Assembly: GCA_009746045.1 (NCBI GenBank)
Contig: RPFO01000213.1
Span: 10,753,853-10,817,852 of the forward strand
From: Mesostigma viride
Lineage: Eukaryota > Streptophyta > Mesostigmatophyceae > Mesostigmatales > Mesostigmataceae
Length of the DNA stretch: 64,000 nt
Reading direction: 5' to 3'
Shown here: piece by piece, positions 26,469 through 37,543 of the stretch
Position numbering within the stretch: the stretch's first letter is position 1
How the letters are laid out: each line of letters starts with the position of its first letter
Program-made: the position numbers and the translations under genes
Notes under the pieces: model-generated
Told to the model about the DNA's origin: nothing
What the model saw: the letters and a program-made list of their open reading frames with translations, nothing else
Databases searched by the model: none

Positions 26469-27558
26469 CTCCTTGATGAGCTTCTTCCTGCTAGGACCTG
26501 CACCGTCCTGACCACCCCCCCTTGGACCTTGTTAACCTTGGGTTCCTTGACAGTTGAGAAGGGTTCTAGGCTCTGCTGAATGAACAACATGGCCCCCCTA
26601 AAATCATCCCACTTGTCTTTAAGGCCAGCCAGCAGAACTGCATTGGTGTTCTTGTCCAGCTCAGCTTTGGTGAGCCACTGATGGATCAGGTACTTAGAGT
26701 TGAGTTTCTTCAACTCCTCGTCCCTGTCTATGTACAGGACATACTGTTTGTTGTCACGTACGTAGTCAGACTTGTTGACTTTGTACGAGGCCAACCAGTT
26801 GAACCCCTTGAGAGCCTGCAGGTGTTCCCCTTGGTCAACAGCCCTTTTAGGTCTGCTATGAATTCTGTGAAGATTTGCACCTCCTCAGCCCCAGGTGTGC
26901 TAGCCCTCCTCTCATACATCTGAACCATTTGTTTTATGCAAGGTGCAGATTGGTGGATCGTGTTAGACACCCTGAGAGCAGGAAACCAATCACGGATGTT
27001 ATCATGGGACCAGGAATGTTCTATCTTGAAAAGAAACTCAAGTGCATCCTCCTGCACAAATCCCTCAGCTAGACCTGGGAAGGTAATCCTATCTTCCCTA
27101 CGGGATGCATCAAACCTGGGTCGCTGTGGTACAGCGACAGCCGCTTGTGGTTGAGGTTGCTGCTGCTGCTGCTGCTGCGGTTGCTGTTGCTGATGCTGCC
27201 GCTGCTGCTGCTGCTGCTGCTGCTGTTGCTGATGCTGTGGCTGCTGCTGCTGCTGGGTTGTCGCTCCAGCGTTGCTGCCGCCCGCCATACCCCTGGTGCT
27301 TGCTGGTGCCCCTCCCCCTGGTGCTTCCCCGTCCTTCCCCTCGTCACCATCCTCCTCTGGATGCGACCGCTGGGGCGTAGACGATGGTCCACACCCCTCC
27401 TGCCACTTTCCTTGGCGGACCCGCTTGGCGGCCCTCAGCAGTTGCTCTACTGCCTCTGCTGCCCGCGCCCGCTTGGTCGGGTTGGTCTCCGCTGCGTCCA
27501 GCTCCTGGTGGAGTAGTGCAGCGATGCGGTCCAGCTCCAGGTCCGTGTCGGTCTGCAA
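26462..27558 (-). pseudogene. gag: Element B gag region
   Basis: Encodes an N-terminal helical region (LDRIAALLHQELDAAETNPTK), a long polyglutamine tract from a CAG microsatellite, and a capsid-like part (AEGFVQEDALEFLFKIEHSW, EEVQIFTEFIADLKGLL) continuing to a basic segment before the zinc knuckle of the pol ORF. It lies between ORF1 and pol. One or two breaks are visible. Intron-like GT...AG signals lie at its border with ORF1 near 27550-27620, so expression may involve splicing; not testable here. Confidence 0.65.
27157..27255. repeat. CAG/CTG trinucleotide microsatellite in element B gag
   Basis: Imperfect run of CTG/GTT triplets on the plus strand, giving Gln with interspersed Pro, His and Arg in the minus-strand gag frame. 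Confidence 0.85.
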
Positions 27559-27599
27559 AGTGTGTTTGGGTGTGGGGGGTGGGGGTGGGGTGTGTCTGC

Positions 27600-28886
27600 A
27601 CCAGCGCGAACACGCTCACGCGCGTTTAACAAGGCCGTTCCTCGCTGGGCTCTTGCTGGCTGCGGGGTGCGCATGAAGTCCAGTACCGCGTCCTCAGGCA
27701 GCGGCTCATGTGGCGCCAGACCACGCTCAAAACGGATTGCGTCTCCGAATTCTCCCTGCAGAGCCCAGGTCCTGGCCGCCTCCTGATACCTGCGCAGAGC
27801 CCGCTCCTCCTTACGCATGCGCCTGTCTAGGGCACGTGCGTTCCGCCTGCTCTTCCTCGCCAGCCTGGCCTCCTGCTCCCTCCTCGCCGGGCCCACCATT
27901 GCTGCCAGTGCCGCCTCCGACCTCTTCGTGGCCGCGTCCAGACGCGCCTGATGCCGCCGGGTCTTCTCTGTCGCCTCGTGCGCCTTCGCACGAAGTCGCC
28001 GCAGCGCCCGATGCTGCACCTCCCTGGCTGCACGCTCCCTAGCCAGACTGTTTTCCGCCATGGACCGCACCATCGCCCGCTTCGCCTTCCGCTGACAATG
28101 CCTGGTGTACTCGATCTTGGCCAGTCGCTCGGCCTCGACCATAGCCGGGTCCATCAGGACCAGCACCTCACCCTGATCTCCGGGCTGCATCTCCACCGAG
28201 GAGTCGGTCTCCTGCAATACATCCCCAGCCCTGCGCCGAAAGTTGCGCGCTGTGCGCCTGTGCGCAAAGACGAAGAGCTCGTTCTTCTTGCGGAGAACGT
28301 AGGGGGGCGCCTCGCGCGCACCTTCCGCGCGCAGGCCTGCCCTGGCCACGCGATCCCGCTCCTGCTGTCGCTCCGCGAGCACCCGGGCTGTCCTGTCTAG
28401 CTCAGTCTCCGCCCGCAGCTGAGCCTCGCGCTGAGCCTCCAGCTCGCGCTGCTGCTCCACCTCTCTGCGGAGCTGGGCCTCCTGCCGAAGGCGCTCTGCC
28501 TCCCGGCGGAGCATCGCCTCTCTCTGCTCCCTGTCCTCAGGCAGCTCAAGATCGACTAGGTCTTCGTCCTCGTCGTAGCCATCCGACGGGATATCCCCCA
28601 GCACCTGCACCAACCTCCCCGGCCCCGTAACCAGCTCGGGTGCCGTGGGCTGCCCTTCAGCCGGTGGTGCGTTGGGACGCCAGACATTGTATATCGGCGG
28701 CTTCGCCGCCAGCTGATCCAGGTACCGCGGGTCCTCGTCCGAAGACGAGCGACCACTGCCGGCATCGCTGCCAGCGTGATCACCCCTACCCTGCCGGCCC
28801 TGCACTGCCGCCCGGTAGTCCAAATCTCCGGACGATGGGGACAGGCTTGACTCCGAAGAGCCCTCACGATCAGAAACGTTCGACAT
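27600..28886 (-). CDS. Element B ORF1: long charged coiled-coil protein upstream of gag
   Basis: Starts at ATG 28886 (MSNVSDREGS), 50 bp inside the 5' LTR edge; the frame stays open to 27447. An acidic Ser-rich N-terminus (about 1-110), then two long strongly charged helices likely to form coiled coils: about 115-190 (REAERLRQEAQLRREVEQQ) and about 250-390 (many Arg/Glu/Ala). No enzyme motif is seen and I do not recognise the family. Its place before gag is matched by ORF1 of E and of I, although the sequences are not clearly alike. It could be an extended structural or RNA-binding protein. Confidence 0.6.
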
Positions 28887-28935
28887 TTTAAAAGAATGGA
28901 GTAGTATAAAAACTGTGAGAGTTTTTATAAATGCA

Positions 28936-29456
28936 AGTTATGGCACTCGTGCAATGGATGCGAACGTGTGTTGGATTATGCAATGGCTGGCATAATATCA
29001 ACCCATGCAAGCTTGCCAAGCTGGATTGCATGGGCACGTAGGTTAGGGTAACCTAGCTGTCCTGCACTAGTGCTAACCAATGAGATGCTGGCTCCGTCCA
29101 GCTAGATCTACTCCAGCTAGGACTGATACGATGCCCACAGGCACAGACTGCCTAACAGCACTACGTGGATGGTCCTGGACCTCCCCTAGGACCTCCGTAC
29201 AGGACTAGCACTGCAACCACCTTGTGGTCTGCATCACAGCTCATGAACCCTACCACGTGAATACCCACGTGCGTGTGCCCTACATATCTCAGTGCTAATA
29301 TCTAGCACCCACGTGCCCAATATGGCACGTGCGGATCTAAACCCTAGTAGAGATATGTCCAGTGTACTACACCACCGTCCATGTCCGTATCCCACTTGGG
29401 AGACGGGGACAACGCCACGTGTACTGATAGTCTAGGCCTGAAGTCCTAGAATAACT
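28936..29456 (-). repeat. Element B 5' LTR
   Basis: 521 bp, appears identical to 160-680. CACGTG palindromes at 29254, 29266, 29310, 29326 and 29426. Followed by AAGGT (29457-29461), the target duplication, then element C resumes. Confidence 0.92.
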
Positions 29457-29461
29457 AAGGT

Positions 29462-31508
29462 ATCCAAGCTCACGGGGTGGGGGTCGTGCTGGGCAGCTAC
29501 AATGGAGGTAGATACCAACTCACAGGTGTCTGTCATCAGGGAAGAGGATGCTGTAGGCTTACAGATGTCCCATCCCAGTTGCCTTGCTGTGTCTGATTTC
29601 TCAGGAAAGGTGTCCATGAAGATCCTTGGGGAAGTGAGTGTGCCTATCTTAGGGGTGCCCACCACGTTCTGTGTGGTAGAGGGCTATCAGGGGCCTGCCA
29701 TTCTGGGTCAGAACTTCTTGTGCATGCCAGGGGTTACTTTGACCTCTGATGAGTTGGCACTAGAAGGCAAGGGCAGCCTCCCCCTTGAAAGATATCACTA
29801 TTCCCAGGGTCTTGCAGTGGCGGTGAAGGCTGTTAAGAGTCAGCCAGCTGAGGGTCCTCAGAGTCAGGAGCCCATAGCTGAGGACCTGTTGATCATCCCA
29901 ACCACCTTTGATCCAAGGCAGTTAGGGGTAAACAGGTACCAGATAGCTGCTCACAGTCCTATTCCCTGGCGCCAGCTAGTCGAGATGATGCAAAGCCCCA
30001 AGATGGCTAAGGCATGGACTCTTGGCTTTGTTGCTTCTGGGCATGAGTGGATAGTTTCCAACTGTGCAGAGCCTGTGGATGAGCTGCCAGAAGTTCACCA
30101 GCTGCTCAGATTGATGTTTGTCCTCAAGCTCAAGGAGGTAGATGGTGTCCAGGTGCCACATGTCAGACCAGTTGTAACCGAATATCATGGCACTGGCCAG
30201 TTGTTAGATGAGGAGCTCTATACTCCAGGGATGCTGCATGACACGTGGAGGATTCTGCTGTGTATATTTCTGTCTTTTCTGGTTAAGGGTGTACCCTATA
30301 GCTCTGTGCTGATTGATTTCAAGAGGGCTTTTCTCAAGGGTGACCAAGATCAGGCTAGGCAGACTTGGAGAGATATCCCTCCTTTCTTTGTGACTGTACC
30401 TGCTGTATGGAGAGCAGAGATAAAGGCCAGGTACCTGAGAATTCTGAAAGGGTTGGAAGGTCTCAGGTCCAGTCCCATTATCTGGAGAAAGAGCCGAGAG
30501 AAATTCTTGAAGAATACTTGTGGGTTCTCAGTGTCTCCAGTGGATCCCTGTTTGTTCCAAGGATCCCACAATGGCCTTCCTGTCTTTGCCTCACTGCATG
30601 GTGATGACCTGCATCTCATAGGTCCACCAGACTGGGTTGAGGCTGTTTTGGCCAAGATCCAGAAGCGGTTTGAGCTAGGTAAGATACAGCACATGGTGGA
30701 GAATGAGCCTATGGTCTTCTGTGGCATGCAGGCTACGTTGTTCCAAGCCAAGGGCTCGTGGTTCATCAGGATGGAGCTAGGTGGAAAGGACTACCCACAG
30801 CAGATTGTAGATGCATTGCAGGAGCCCATCACGCAGGCTAGGTGTGCTACCATCAGGGGCATGCTGGCATGGCTTGCAAGTATATGTGCCCCTGACTTGC
30901 TGGTTTTGAGTCGACTTACTGATTCCCAGCTGGTTGAGGTGGGTGCTGAGAGTGTGGTGCAGGCTGTCATGATGTCTCCCCCTCTTATACTGGGTCCTGT
31001 GGATTTGTACAAGCCCCTTGACATGGTTCTCTATGTGGACAGTTCTATGGATAATAGGAAGGTCACAGAGGTCAGGGGCCGGGCAGCAGCATTAGTTACC
31101 CTGGAGCAAGAGCACACCTCACTTGTTACCTGGTACAGTCGGTTGCAGAACAGGGTTACACCCAGCAGTGATATTGCTGAGTGCAGGGCAATCTGTGAAG
31201 GGCTGCATACTGCTCTTTACTTGAGGGAGCTCTTCTACCAGCTATGTCAAGTGGCTTCCTGTAGGTTGCAGCTGCACACACTGGTGAGGACTGATAGCAT
31301 GGGCATGGTGCAATTTGTGCACAGGCAGCTGGCCAGAAGCAGGGACCTTGACTACTTGTTGCTCAAGGAGATGTCCTACCTAGCTCACATTGAACATGTG
31401 CCTGGTGTGGACAATCCTGCAGATGCCCTCACCAAGCTGGAGGAGAAGGCGGAGAGGCAGTACCCCCTGCTCCGTGGGCTCATGGACCCCTTACACGGGC
31501 GGCCATAG
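29462..31508 (+). CDS. pol: Element C pol: protease-like domain, reverse transcriptase, RNase H
   Basis: Open frame to the stop at 31508, about 668 residues from the ATG at 29502; the true polyprotein begins left of the insertion of B. Retropepsin-like domain at the N-terminus (MEVDTNSQVSVI, SDFSGKVSM, ILGQNFLCMPG). Reverse transcriptase with LIDFKRAFLKGD and LHGDDLHLIGP. RNase H with VDSSMDNRKV, IAECRAICEGL, TDSMGMVQF and the closing PADALTKLEEK. Copia-type by integrase-before-RT order (seen in the sister copy E) and by RT and RNase H motifs. It looks intact in the visible part. Confidence 0.9.
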
Positions 31509-32519
31509 AGACCAGGCCTTGCTTCAGCTTGGGTGTCCCCAGTGGGCTGCTTGACCAAAGTACCAAGTGGTGACTGGTGCTTACTGGTTGACAGCCGGTC
31601 CTTCAGGGTTAGGTACACCCTCCTGGACAGGAGTTGGCGTGGAATGTCACTCCTACCAGCTGAGAATCATGCCTGGCCCTCCCCATGGGGTTCAGAAGAG
31701 TCGCCAGGACTTAAATCGACGCCTTTGGCCTCAAACAGTTAGGCCATGCAAGGGCAACCCGAATGCTGGTTCTTAAAGGTTGCTGTACATATGTTTTCTA
31801 GTGCTTGTTTCCAACCTGTTGCTAATAAAGAACCTGGTTGTGTGACCATGTGGGACATGGTTGCCAGGGAGCCACATTCTGGGTTATATAATGCTTGAAT
31901 AAACCATAACCATGTCATGTCATTCTCATGTTGTTCCCATGGTTGTAATGTTTCTCTTGTGTGAAGTTCCAGGTCACCTATAAATCTGGAGGTTGGGGTG
32001 GGGTTCAATTCCCCAGCAGAGCCACAGCCTGGCATGAGTGATTCCTGGGCTTAACACCCAGTGAAGACATGGGCTCCCCAATAAGGCAGTATTTGCATAG
32101 GTGCTACCTGAGTCTCTTTGAGCATAAAAGGGAAAGGCTGGCCAAGGCGGGCGCCATAAGAACGGGCGCCTGTGATAACTGTGAAAGATCAGGAACTCAC
32201 AATAATACGTTCTTGGCATCCTTTAATCCCAGCCATTGGACCAGGTACTGTGCCTTGACTTTAATCCAGCACCAAGTTCCCAAGGAAAGGTTGGGAGCTG
32301 ACCAAGGGGTCAGGGGATAACCTGGGGTGACCTCTGATTCACTGGTTAGTACACCTAGCCTGGGCCAAGGGCAGATATGTTGTTACCCAAAGGAGGCAGG
32401 AACCTGGGCCCTAAAAGGTCTGATCAACCTCAAGGGACCAAGCGGTCTGTGGCTGAGTGGGCACAAGCAAGGTTAGGCTTGTTTCAAGCTGATCCAGCTC
32501 CAAAAGAAGAAAGGGTTGG
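31509..32519 (+). other. Element C 3' UTR, about 1 kb
   Basis: No gene. It has AATAAA signals near 31823 and 31900. The segment 32181-32201 (GTGAAAGATCAGGAACTCAC) closely resembles the LTR tail at 33126-33146, preceded in both places by a TAAAAG-type box. E has the same UTR (46215-47224). Confidence 0.65.
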
Positions 32520-33166
32520 AGTTAGCATTTTGGGCAACCAATATGCTAAGTGGATGCAGTTTGGAAAGACCTTTCCAACGCCGTGCTGACCGCCTGAAAC
32601 AGACAAGGGACGAGAAAGATATGAGGTCCCGAAGTCCTGGCCGTCCGTGGCCGACTAAGGTGCAGTCCTCTGGTATAGTGGACAGGACACGTGGCAGGCC
32701 GTGCCTGCACAGGCTTAGCCTGATTATCACGTGACTGTGGTCCACGTAGGCCAGAGGTGCAGCAGCCTGTGACTGGTGGAATACTGGAGCTGGCACAGGG
32801 CTGCAAGGATACTAGGCCTTGCAGGCTTGTGACAGGTCCTGTACTTCCTAGGTTGCAGAGTCTAGGCAAATCCAGTTCGTCCTGGCTCTGCACTGATGCC
32901 AGTGGACGTTGAGGATTTACCTGTCCGCCTGCACGTGCCTCGTCACGCCGATGGGAACGAGGAACAACACAAAGGATATAGCTTGGTCATGGGGGATGAC
33001 CAGCTATCTTGGCAAGCACGAACCGAGGCTCCCACATTGGACGTGGAAACGCTCACCGTGGTCGTGGCTTGGTGCACGGGTTAAAAGGTTGCTGCCTTGC
33101 AACTTTGGCTCATCCCGTTGTGCGCGTGAAAGACCAGGAGCTCACAGCTCGGGCTGGTCGCTAACT
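32520..33166 (+). repeat. Element C 3' LTR
   Basis: 647 bp with ends AGTTAGC / GCTAACT. Homologous to both LTRs of E. CACGTG palindromes at 32688, 32728 and 32932. A TTAAAAGG box at about 33081 could be the TATA element. Confidence 0.9.
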
Positions 33167-34770
33167 ACTGGTGGTCGCCGTCGTCCCTCACTTACCCCAC
33201 CTACCTTTGAACAACGTGTCAGATTTAGTGATGAACCCTCTTTTGCTATGAACCAGGCCCCTGCCCCTCCTGCAACCTTGGCTCAACCTTCAATTAGGTC
33301 CTCACTACCTGACAATGCTTCTAGGCCTCCTCCCCACCCTGTGCCTTCCATCCCTGCTTTTAACACGGGTCGTACCTCTGCCCCTGTCGGCCCTTCTGGT
33401 CGCCCTAGTGCAGTTCCCTTTTATCCCCCTGCTTCTTGGCCCTACCCTGATACGGCCTACGAGGCTGCCGAGGTCCCTACCCGTGTGGCTGATTTAGAAG
33501 TTAATAGTGATTTCAGCACCATGCCTCTAGATGACAGAAACTATGATCATTTTGCCTACTCCTCCCTTCGTGAGCAATATACTGTTCCCTTCTCCTATGG
33601 GCACCATCCTGAAACGGTGGCCCCTTCTAGACCCCTATCCAAAACCTTTCCTCTTCCTTCTTTCTATCCCTCGTATGTAGCAGTGGAAGACAGTGGTCCT
33701 ATGGGTAAATCTGACCCTTCTAATCCCCCTAAGCCCCCTGCTCTTCCCCTCTTTGCTAACCTACCCAAGTTGGATGTCAAGTCTACCCCTCAACAGTTTT
33801 TCACTTTTATTATGTTGCTTACCCAGAATACAGAGTCGTGGCAAAATCATAATAGATGGCGTCTCTCTGATGCTGTACTAGTCCCTCACTATCTTACTAC
33901 CTGTATTACTCCTGAGCTCGCTAACCTCATCCAGTGTGAGTCTTTGGCCTCCCATGCCTACCCTAACTCAGTAGCAGAATTGTTTAAGCGTTTAGAGAAC
34001 CATTTAGTCCCTCCTGATGCAGATTGGCAGGATAGATTAGCCTTTGGTACTTTGCAGCAGGGTACTAAATCGTTTAAGGAATACATAAAAGAATTTGATG
34101 CACAGATGGTACGAATTAGGGATTTGTCGGGCGCAGAAGTACGTGCTCGTTTCCTACAAGGCCTCAGTAGACCCTTATTACGTGAGGTAAAGCGCCAGTT
34201 CTCTGCCTACCGTTTTACTGATCTACCCCTCAAGCATGTGCGTCAGCATCTCTTACGAGTAGCAGATTTCTTCTCCACTCCTTCTCTTCCTACCCGTTCC
34301 CGTATTAATAACATTAGCCTTACCCCTGAGGAGGAGAACTCCTATGTAGAGGAATTAGACATTTGTGTTACTGACCTTTCAGCTCTGGATGTCTCTCATA
34401 TCACATGCTATCATTGTAAGGAAGTAGGTCATCTTAAACGTGAGTGCCCCAAGTTCCTTTCGGGTGCTCCCCCCCATCCCGACGCTCGCCCTCCTCGTAC
34501 CCCTCAGCGTGCTCCTATTCGTCCCACTCCAGGACGCATTCCCTCAGCTACCCCTAGTAGGCTGAATGCTGTGCAGACAGGACCCCCAGGGTTCCCCTAT
34601 GATAATCAGGCTCCTGCACCCTCTTCGCTCCCTCGTGACCCTCCAGCAGTGGCTTTTTTGCCAGGGTCTTCTATGGGGTTCGTTCCTATGGATTTTGGGG
34701 GGGGAGGGGGAACAGTAGGCCTGTCAGCCGGGGGTAACCTGGACAGGTCCTTAGATAGTACCCCAGATAA
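33167..34770 (+). pseudogene. gag: Element F gag, partial (5' end off-window)
   Basis: Continues the gag of the family from the Pro-rich N-terminal region through the capsid domain (FKEYIKEFDAQMVRIRDL at about 34075-34130) to the zinc knuckle (CYHCKEVGHLKREC at about 34405-34450). Its start lies left of the window beyond element C. The open frame that appears to begin inside the C LTR is chance read-through. Confidence 0.85.
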
Positions 34771-35739
34771 TAATTTTTGCCTGCCTGTTTTTATAACCTC
34801 TGTAGGAGCTGAATCATCCCTACCACTACGTGTCCGTCCTCTTATGTTTTTGAATGGTGGCTTAACCGTTCCCCATACTGTTGTAGACCCCTTCTTGCAT
34901 GCTGATGAACTTTTGAATGTCTCTGTGTTAGTGGATAGCGGACGTGCGGCTAGCTCCTTTGTGAGCGAGGCCCTAGTTAGGCGTTTAGGACTAGCCCCTA
35001 TCCCTCACACCAAAACTGTCACTGTCCATTATGCTGACGGTCGCACCAGTCATTCCCCGGGTACGGTGTCCCTTCCCCTGGTCATACAAGGACGTACTGT
35101 CAACCTGACGGCCACTATAGGCCCTATCACTACCGCCGTTGTATTACTAGGATTAGATTGGCACCAGGATAATAAGATTACTATTAATTATGATACCATG
35201 GTCATTTGGTTTCCAGATAGCTCTTTCTGGGTACCGGAACGTCATTATAGATTAGAAAATTTATCCTTGGTAGATATTACTCCTCCTACACCTGTTGATC
35301 CTCCTGTAAGACCTATACCTGAAGTATTAATGTCCAATGATGAATTGCGATCTGAACTAAAGGAATATGGATACCTATTATGTATGTTCCTTCAGTTAGA
35401 AGTACAGGAGATACCTATCACTAATAATAGTGTGGATATAGATGTAAACACAGTGGATACAATAGGAGTGGGATTTACTGAAAATGAAATAGTAAGATAC
35501 ATGGCTGTGATAGATTCCTCAAAAGTTTTTGAAGAAAAGACTCCTTCTTATCCTCCTCCTCGTTCTGTTTTACACCGTGTAGTTATCAAGGACGGTGCAG
35601 TTCCTACGCACTCTCCGATGTATAGAATGGGCCCTACCGAGTTAAAGGAACTAAAACAGATTTTAGTGTCACTATTAGAAGCAGGATTGATAGAGCCTAG
35701 TAACTCCCCCTACTCAGCGGGTGTCCTGTTAGTCCCTAA
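34771..35739 (+). pseudogene. pol: Element F protease and start of RT
   Basis: Protease region with a VDSG-type motif and SFVSEALVRRLGL, the spacer and the first RT block (MGPTELKELKQILVSLLEAG), cut at 35739 by element G. It resumes at 42908. Confidence 0.85.
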
Positions 35740-37091
35740 TGTTAGCGCTCCCACGGTCCTAAATTTAGGACTTTGTCCTAAATCGTCCTAGTGGTCACTA
35801 TAACCGAGGTACTGGGGGGGGGGGGGTCACTATATGGACCGTACCCCATGTGGACCGTACCCGGCATGATGTACCCGACCCGTGGTACCGGCACATGGTA
35901 CCCGGATTCCGTACCCGGGTACCGGGTATAATGGCGGGAAAGTAGGTACCTCGACCAAAAATATAACCGATTTTGGAGCGAAAAAGTGGGTGCGGGAATG
36001 ATCTGAGGTGGATATGGCGACCTGACAATCGTGGCCGGCGTTTTCACGTGCGTTTATCATTTCGGGCGCCCAGTAGCAAAAACGAAAGGTTGTTAGTTAT
36101 GCTTAAAGGCTGTGAATATTTTCTGCGCAAGTTTTTATGTGTAGCGCTGTAGCACAGCGGCACAACACAAATGGGTCGCAGATCGCCTGCTCGCGGAGGG
36201 TCGATTTTGGCACAAACATGTTAGTGTATTAGCAATGGTGGTGCGAATCAAGCCATGAAATTTTTGTGGACGATTTTGATTATAGTCTGGAGTTTAGAAA
36301 CGGAGTATTTGACATGGGAGCGCCTGGGCCGTGATATTCTTGCCCGATTTCCATTGTCGACCATGTTTTAGGGACGTTCAGGCTGGGCAGCGAGCGCACC
36401 TTATAGGTCTTCACTTTCGGTATTTCTTGGACCTAGAACGCAGCACAAGCGTGGTTTATATCATTTTCGAACCGGTTGGCCAGCTTTGGTGCGCTCAGCT
36501 CACTGAAAGCTGACCTCGCTGCGGATTTCAGCGACTTTTTTGCAACCATCTGGAATGAGGCGACGTAAGTAGCAGGTACGTGCCGGGGTGTCCTAGATCA
36601 TGAGTGTAACTGGCAACGCTGTCGTGGTGTTTTGAGTCAGCCAGCTATGCCTAAAAAGAGGGGACGCTCTCTGTGCACATAACTGTCACACATAGTTGGT
36701 TTACGTCATACAATTTTTTACGTCTCTATCTTCGTCGTCCGCTGCAGCTAAAACACACATGCGTAAGAGCAGTTTTACTCATGTGTTAGTTATAAACCAT
36801 GGTCCTATTGCCTGCAGTCGTTCAGGGTGTTCTCAGACAGTATATACAGTATGGTTTACGTGTTACATGCACCCTGAATTCGCTCACAAAGCGTTGCATG
36901 TTAGCACAACGTTGTTTTGTAACTTGATTTGGCTGCATCCATGTGTTTGTTGCAATGCAAATGCATTGTTTTTTCATCGCTGGGTGGTGGCCAGCATGTC
37001 CGTGATGTCAAAGAAGGTTTGGCATATGCTTAGAGAAAGTTTACCGCAAGGGGTGGGCCATGTTCAAGCCGGGCAACCTCAGCAACCATGC
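35740..37091. other. Element G left part, non-coding
   Basis: Holds the left terminal motif, a G run (about 35812-35826), and eight GTACC motifs between 35841 and 35950, several within GGTACC or GGGTACC palindromes. Beyond 36000 the sequence is unique, without recognisable gene or repeat. Confidence 0.55.
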
Positions 37092-37472
37092 AATCGGGGT
37101 TCTCTGAACATAGTTTCTTTATAGTGATACGGAAGGGGAGCCGCTGATGCTAGGTGAAATAGAGCTGGGTGGTGTGATCGTAATAAGGTTGATTAGGCTT
37201 CTAGTGTACGAGTATTACCAATGATATGGCCTAATTGTTGCGGCCCATACCTTGACGGTGTGCTGAGTACCTTGACGACGGATTTTTGCGTCTAGGTTCT
37301 CCTAGCAGATCTGTGATTGCGGACGGGTTTGCAACAAGCAATATCTGAAGTAAAACTTGACGGCTAAAACTGTTTAGAGGCCGTTGCCGGATCTGGCCGT
37401 TGGTAGAGAGCCGTTGGCCTTGAAACACGATAAAAGCTTGCTCACCTAGCTCATGGCGGTCTCTTTTGTTTT
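37092..37472 (+). repeat. Element H repeat A1
   Basis: 381 bp, begins AATCGGGGTTCTCTGAACAT; almost identical to A2 at 41931-42311. Confidence 0.9.
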
Positions 37473-37543
37473 AACGAAGGCGGCGACAGGGGTCAGGGGC
37501 AGCGTAGCTGACGCCCGGAATTCCTTTCTGCAAAGCGGCTGGG

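Larger units (their letters stand above)
160..29456 (-). mobile_element. Element B: Ty1/copia-like LTR retrotransposon, carrying insertions A and D
   Basis: Bounded by two 521-bp direct repeats (160-680 and 28936-29456) that look identical by eye, flanked by the 5-bp duplication AAGGT (155-159 and 29457-29461) inside element C. Genes are on the minus strand: ORF1, gag, zinc knuckle, integrase, protease-like, RT, RNase H. Two gypsy elements sit inside it: A in the stretch next to the 3' LTR, D in the RNase H region. Removing the insertions in thought leaves an element of about 7.8 kb. LTR identity implies a very recent insertion. Apart from the insertions, one or two breaks are visible in the gag region. 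Confidence 0.9.
1..33166 (+). mobile_element. Element C: Ty1/copia LTR retrotransposon, 5' part off-window, interrupted by element B
   Basis: Plus-strand copia element of the same family as E. Visible pieces are 1-159 (integrase-protease linker), 29462-31508 (protease-like, RT, RNase H), a roughly 1 kb 3' UTR (31509-32519) and the 3' LTR (32520-33166). Everything between 160 and 29456 is element B, and the base order of E shows that C reads straight through at that point. C itself lies inside the gag region of gypsy F: the bases after its LTR continue F, starting ACTGG (33167-33171), the likely target duplication whose partner is left of the window. The visible pol shows no obvious break apart from the insertion. 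Its age cannot be judged from LTR divergence because only one LTR is present. Confidence 0.88.

Noticed and set aside
31995-32025. GGGGTTCAATTCCCC in the C 3' UTR, like a tRNA T-arm / pol III B box
   Set aside because: No A box or cloverleaf around it that I can see; too weak to call a tRNA or SINE.
32909-35791. A 960-residue open frame starting in the C LTR and running through F gag and protease
   Set aside because: Chance read-through across the C-F junction; the first part is LTR sequence and not part of the F gene.
36696-37124. 142-residue open frame in element G, Cys-rich
   Set aside because: No recognisable domain, crosses the G-H boundary, no support beyond length.
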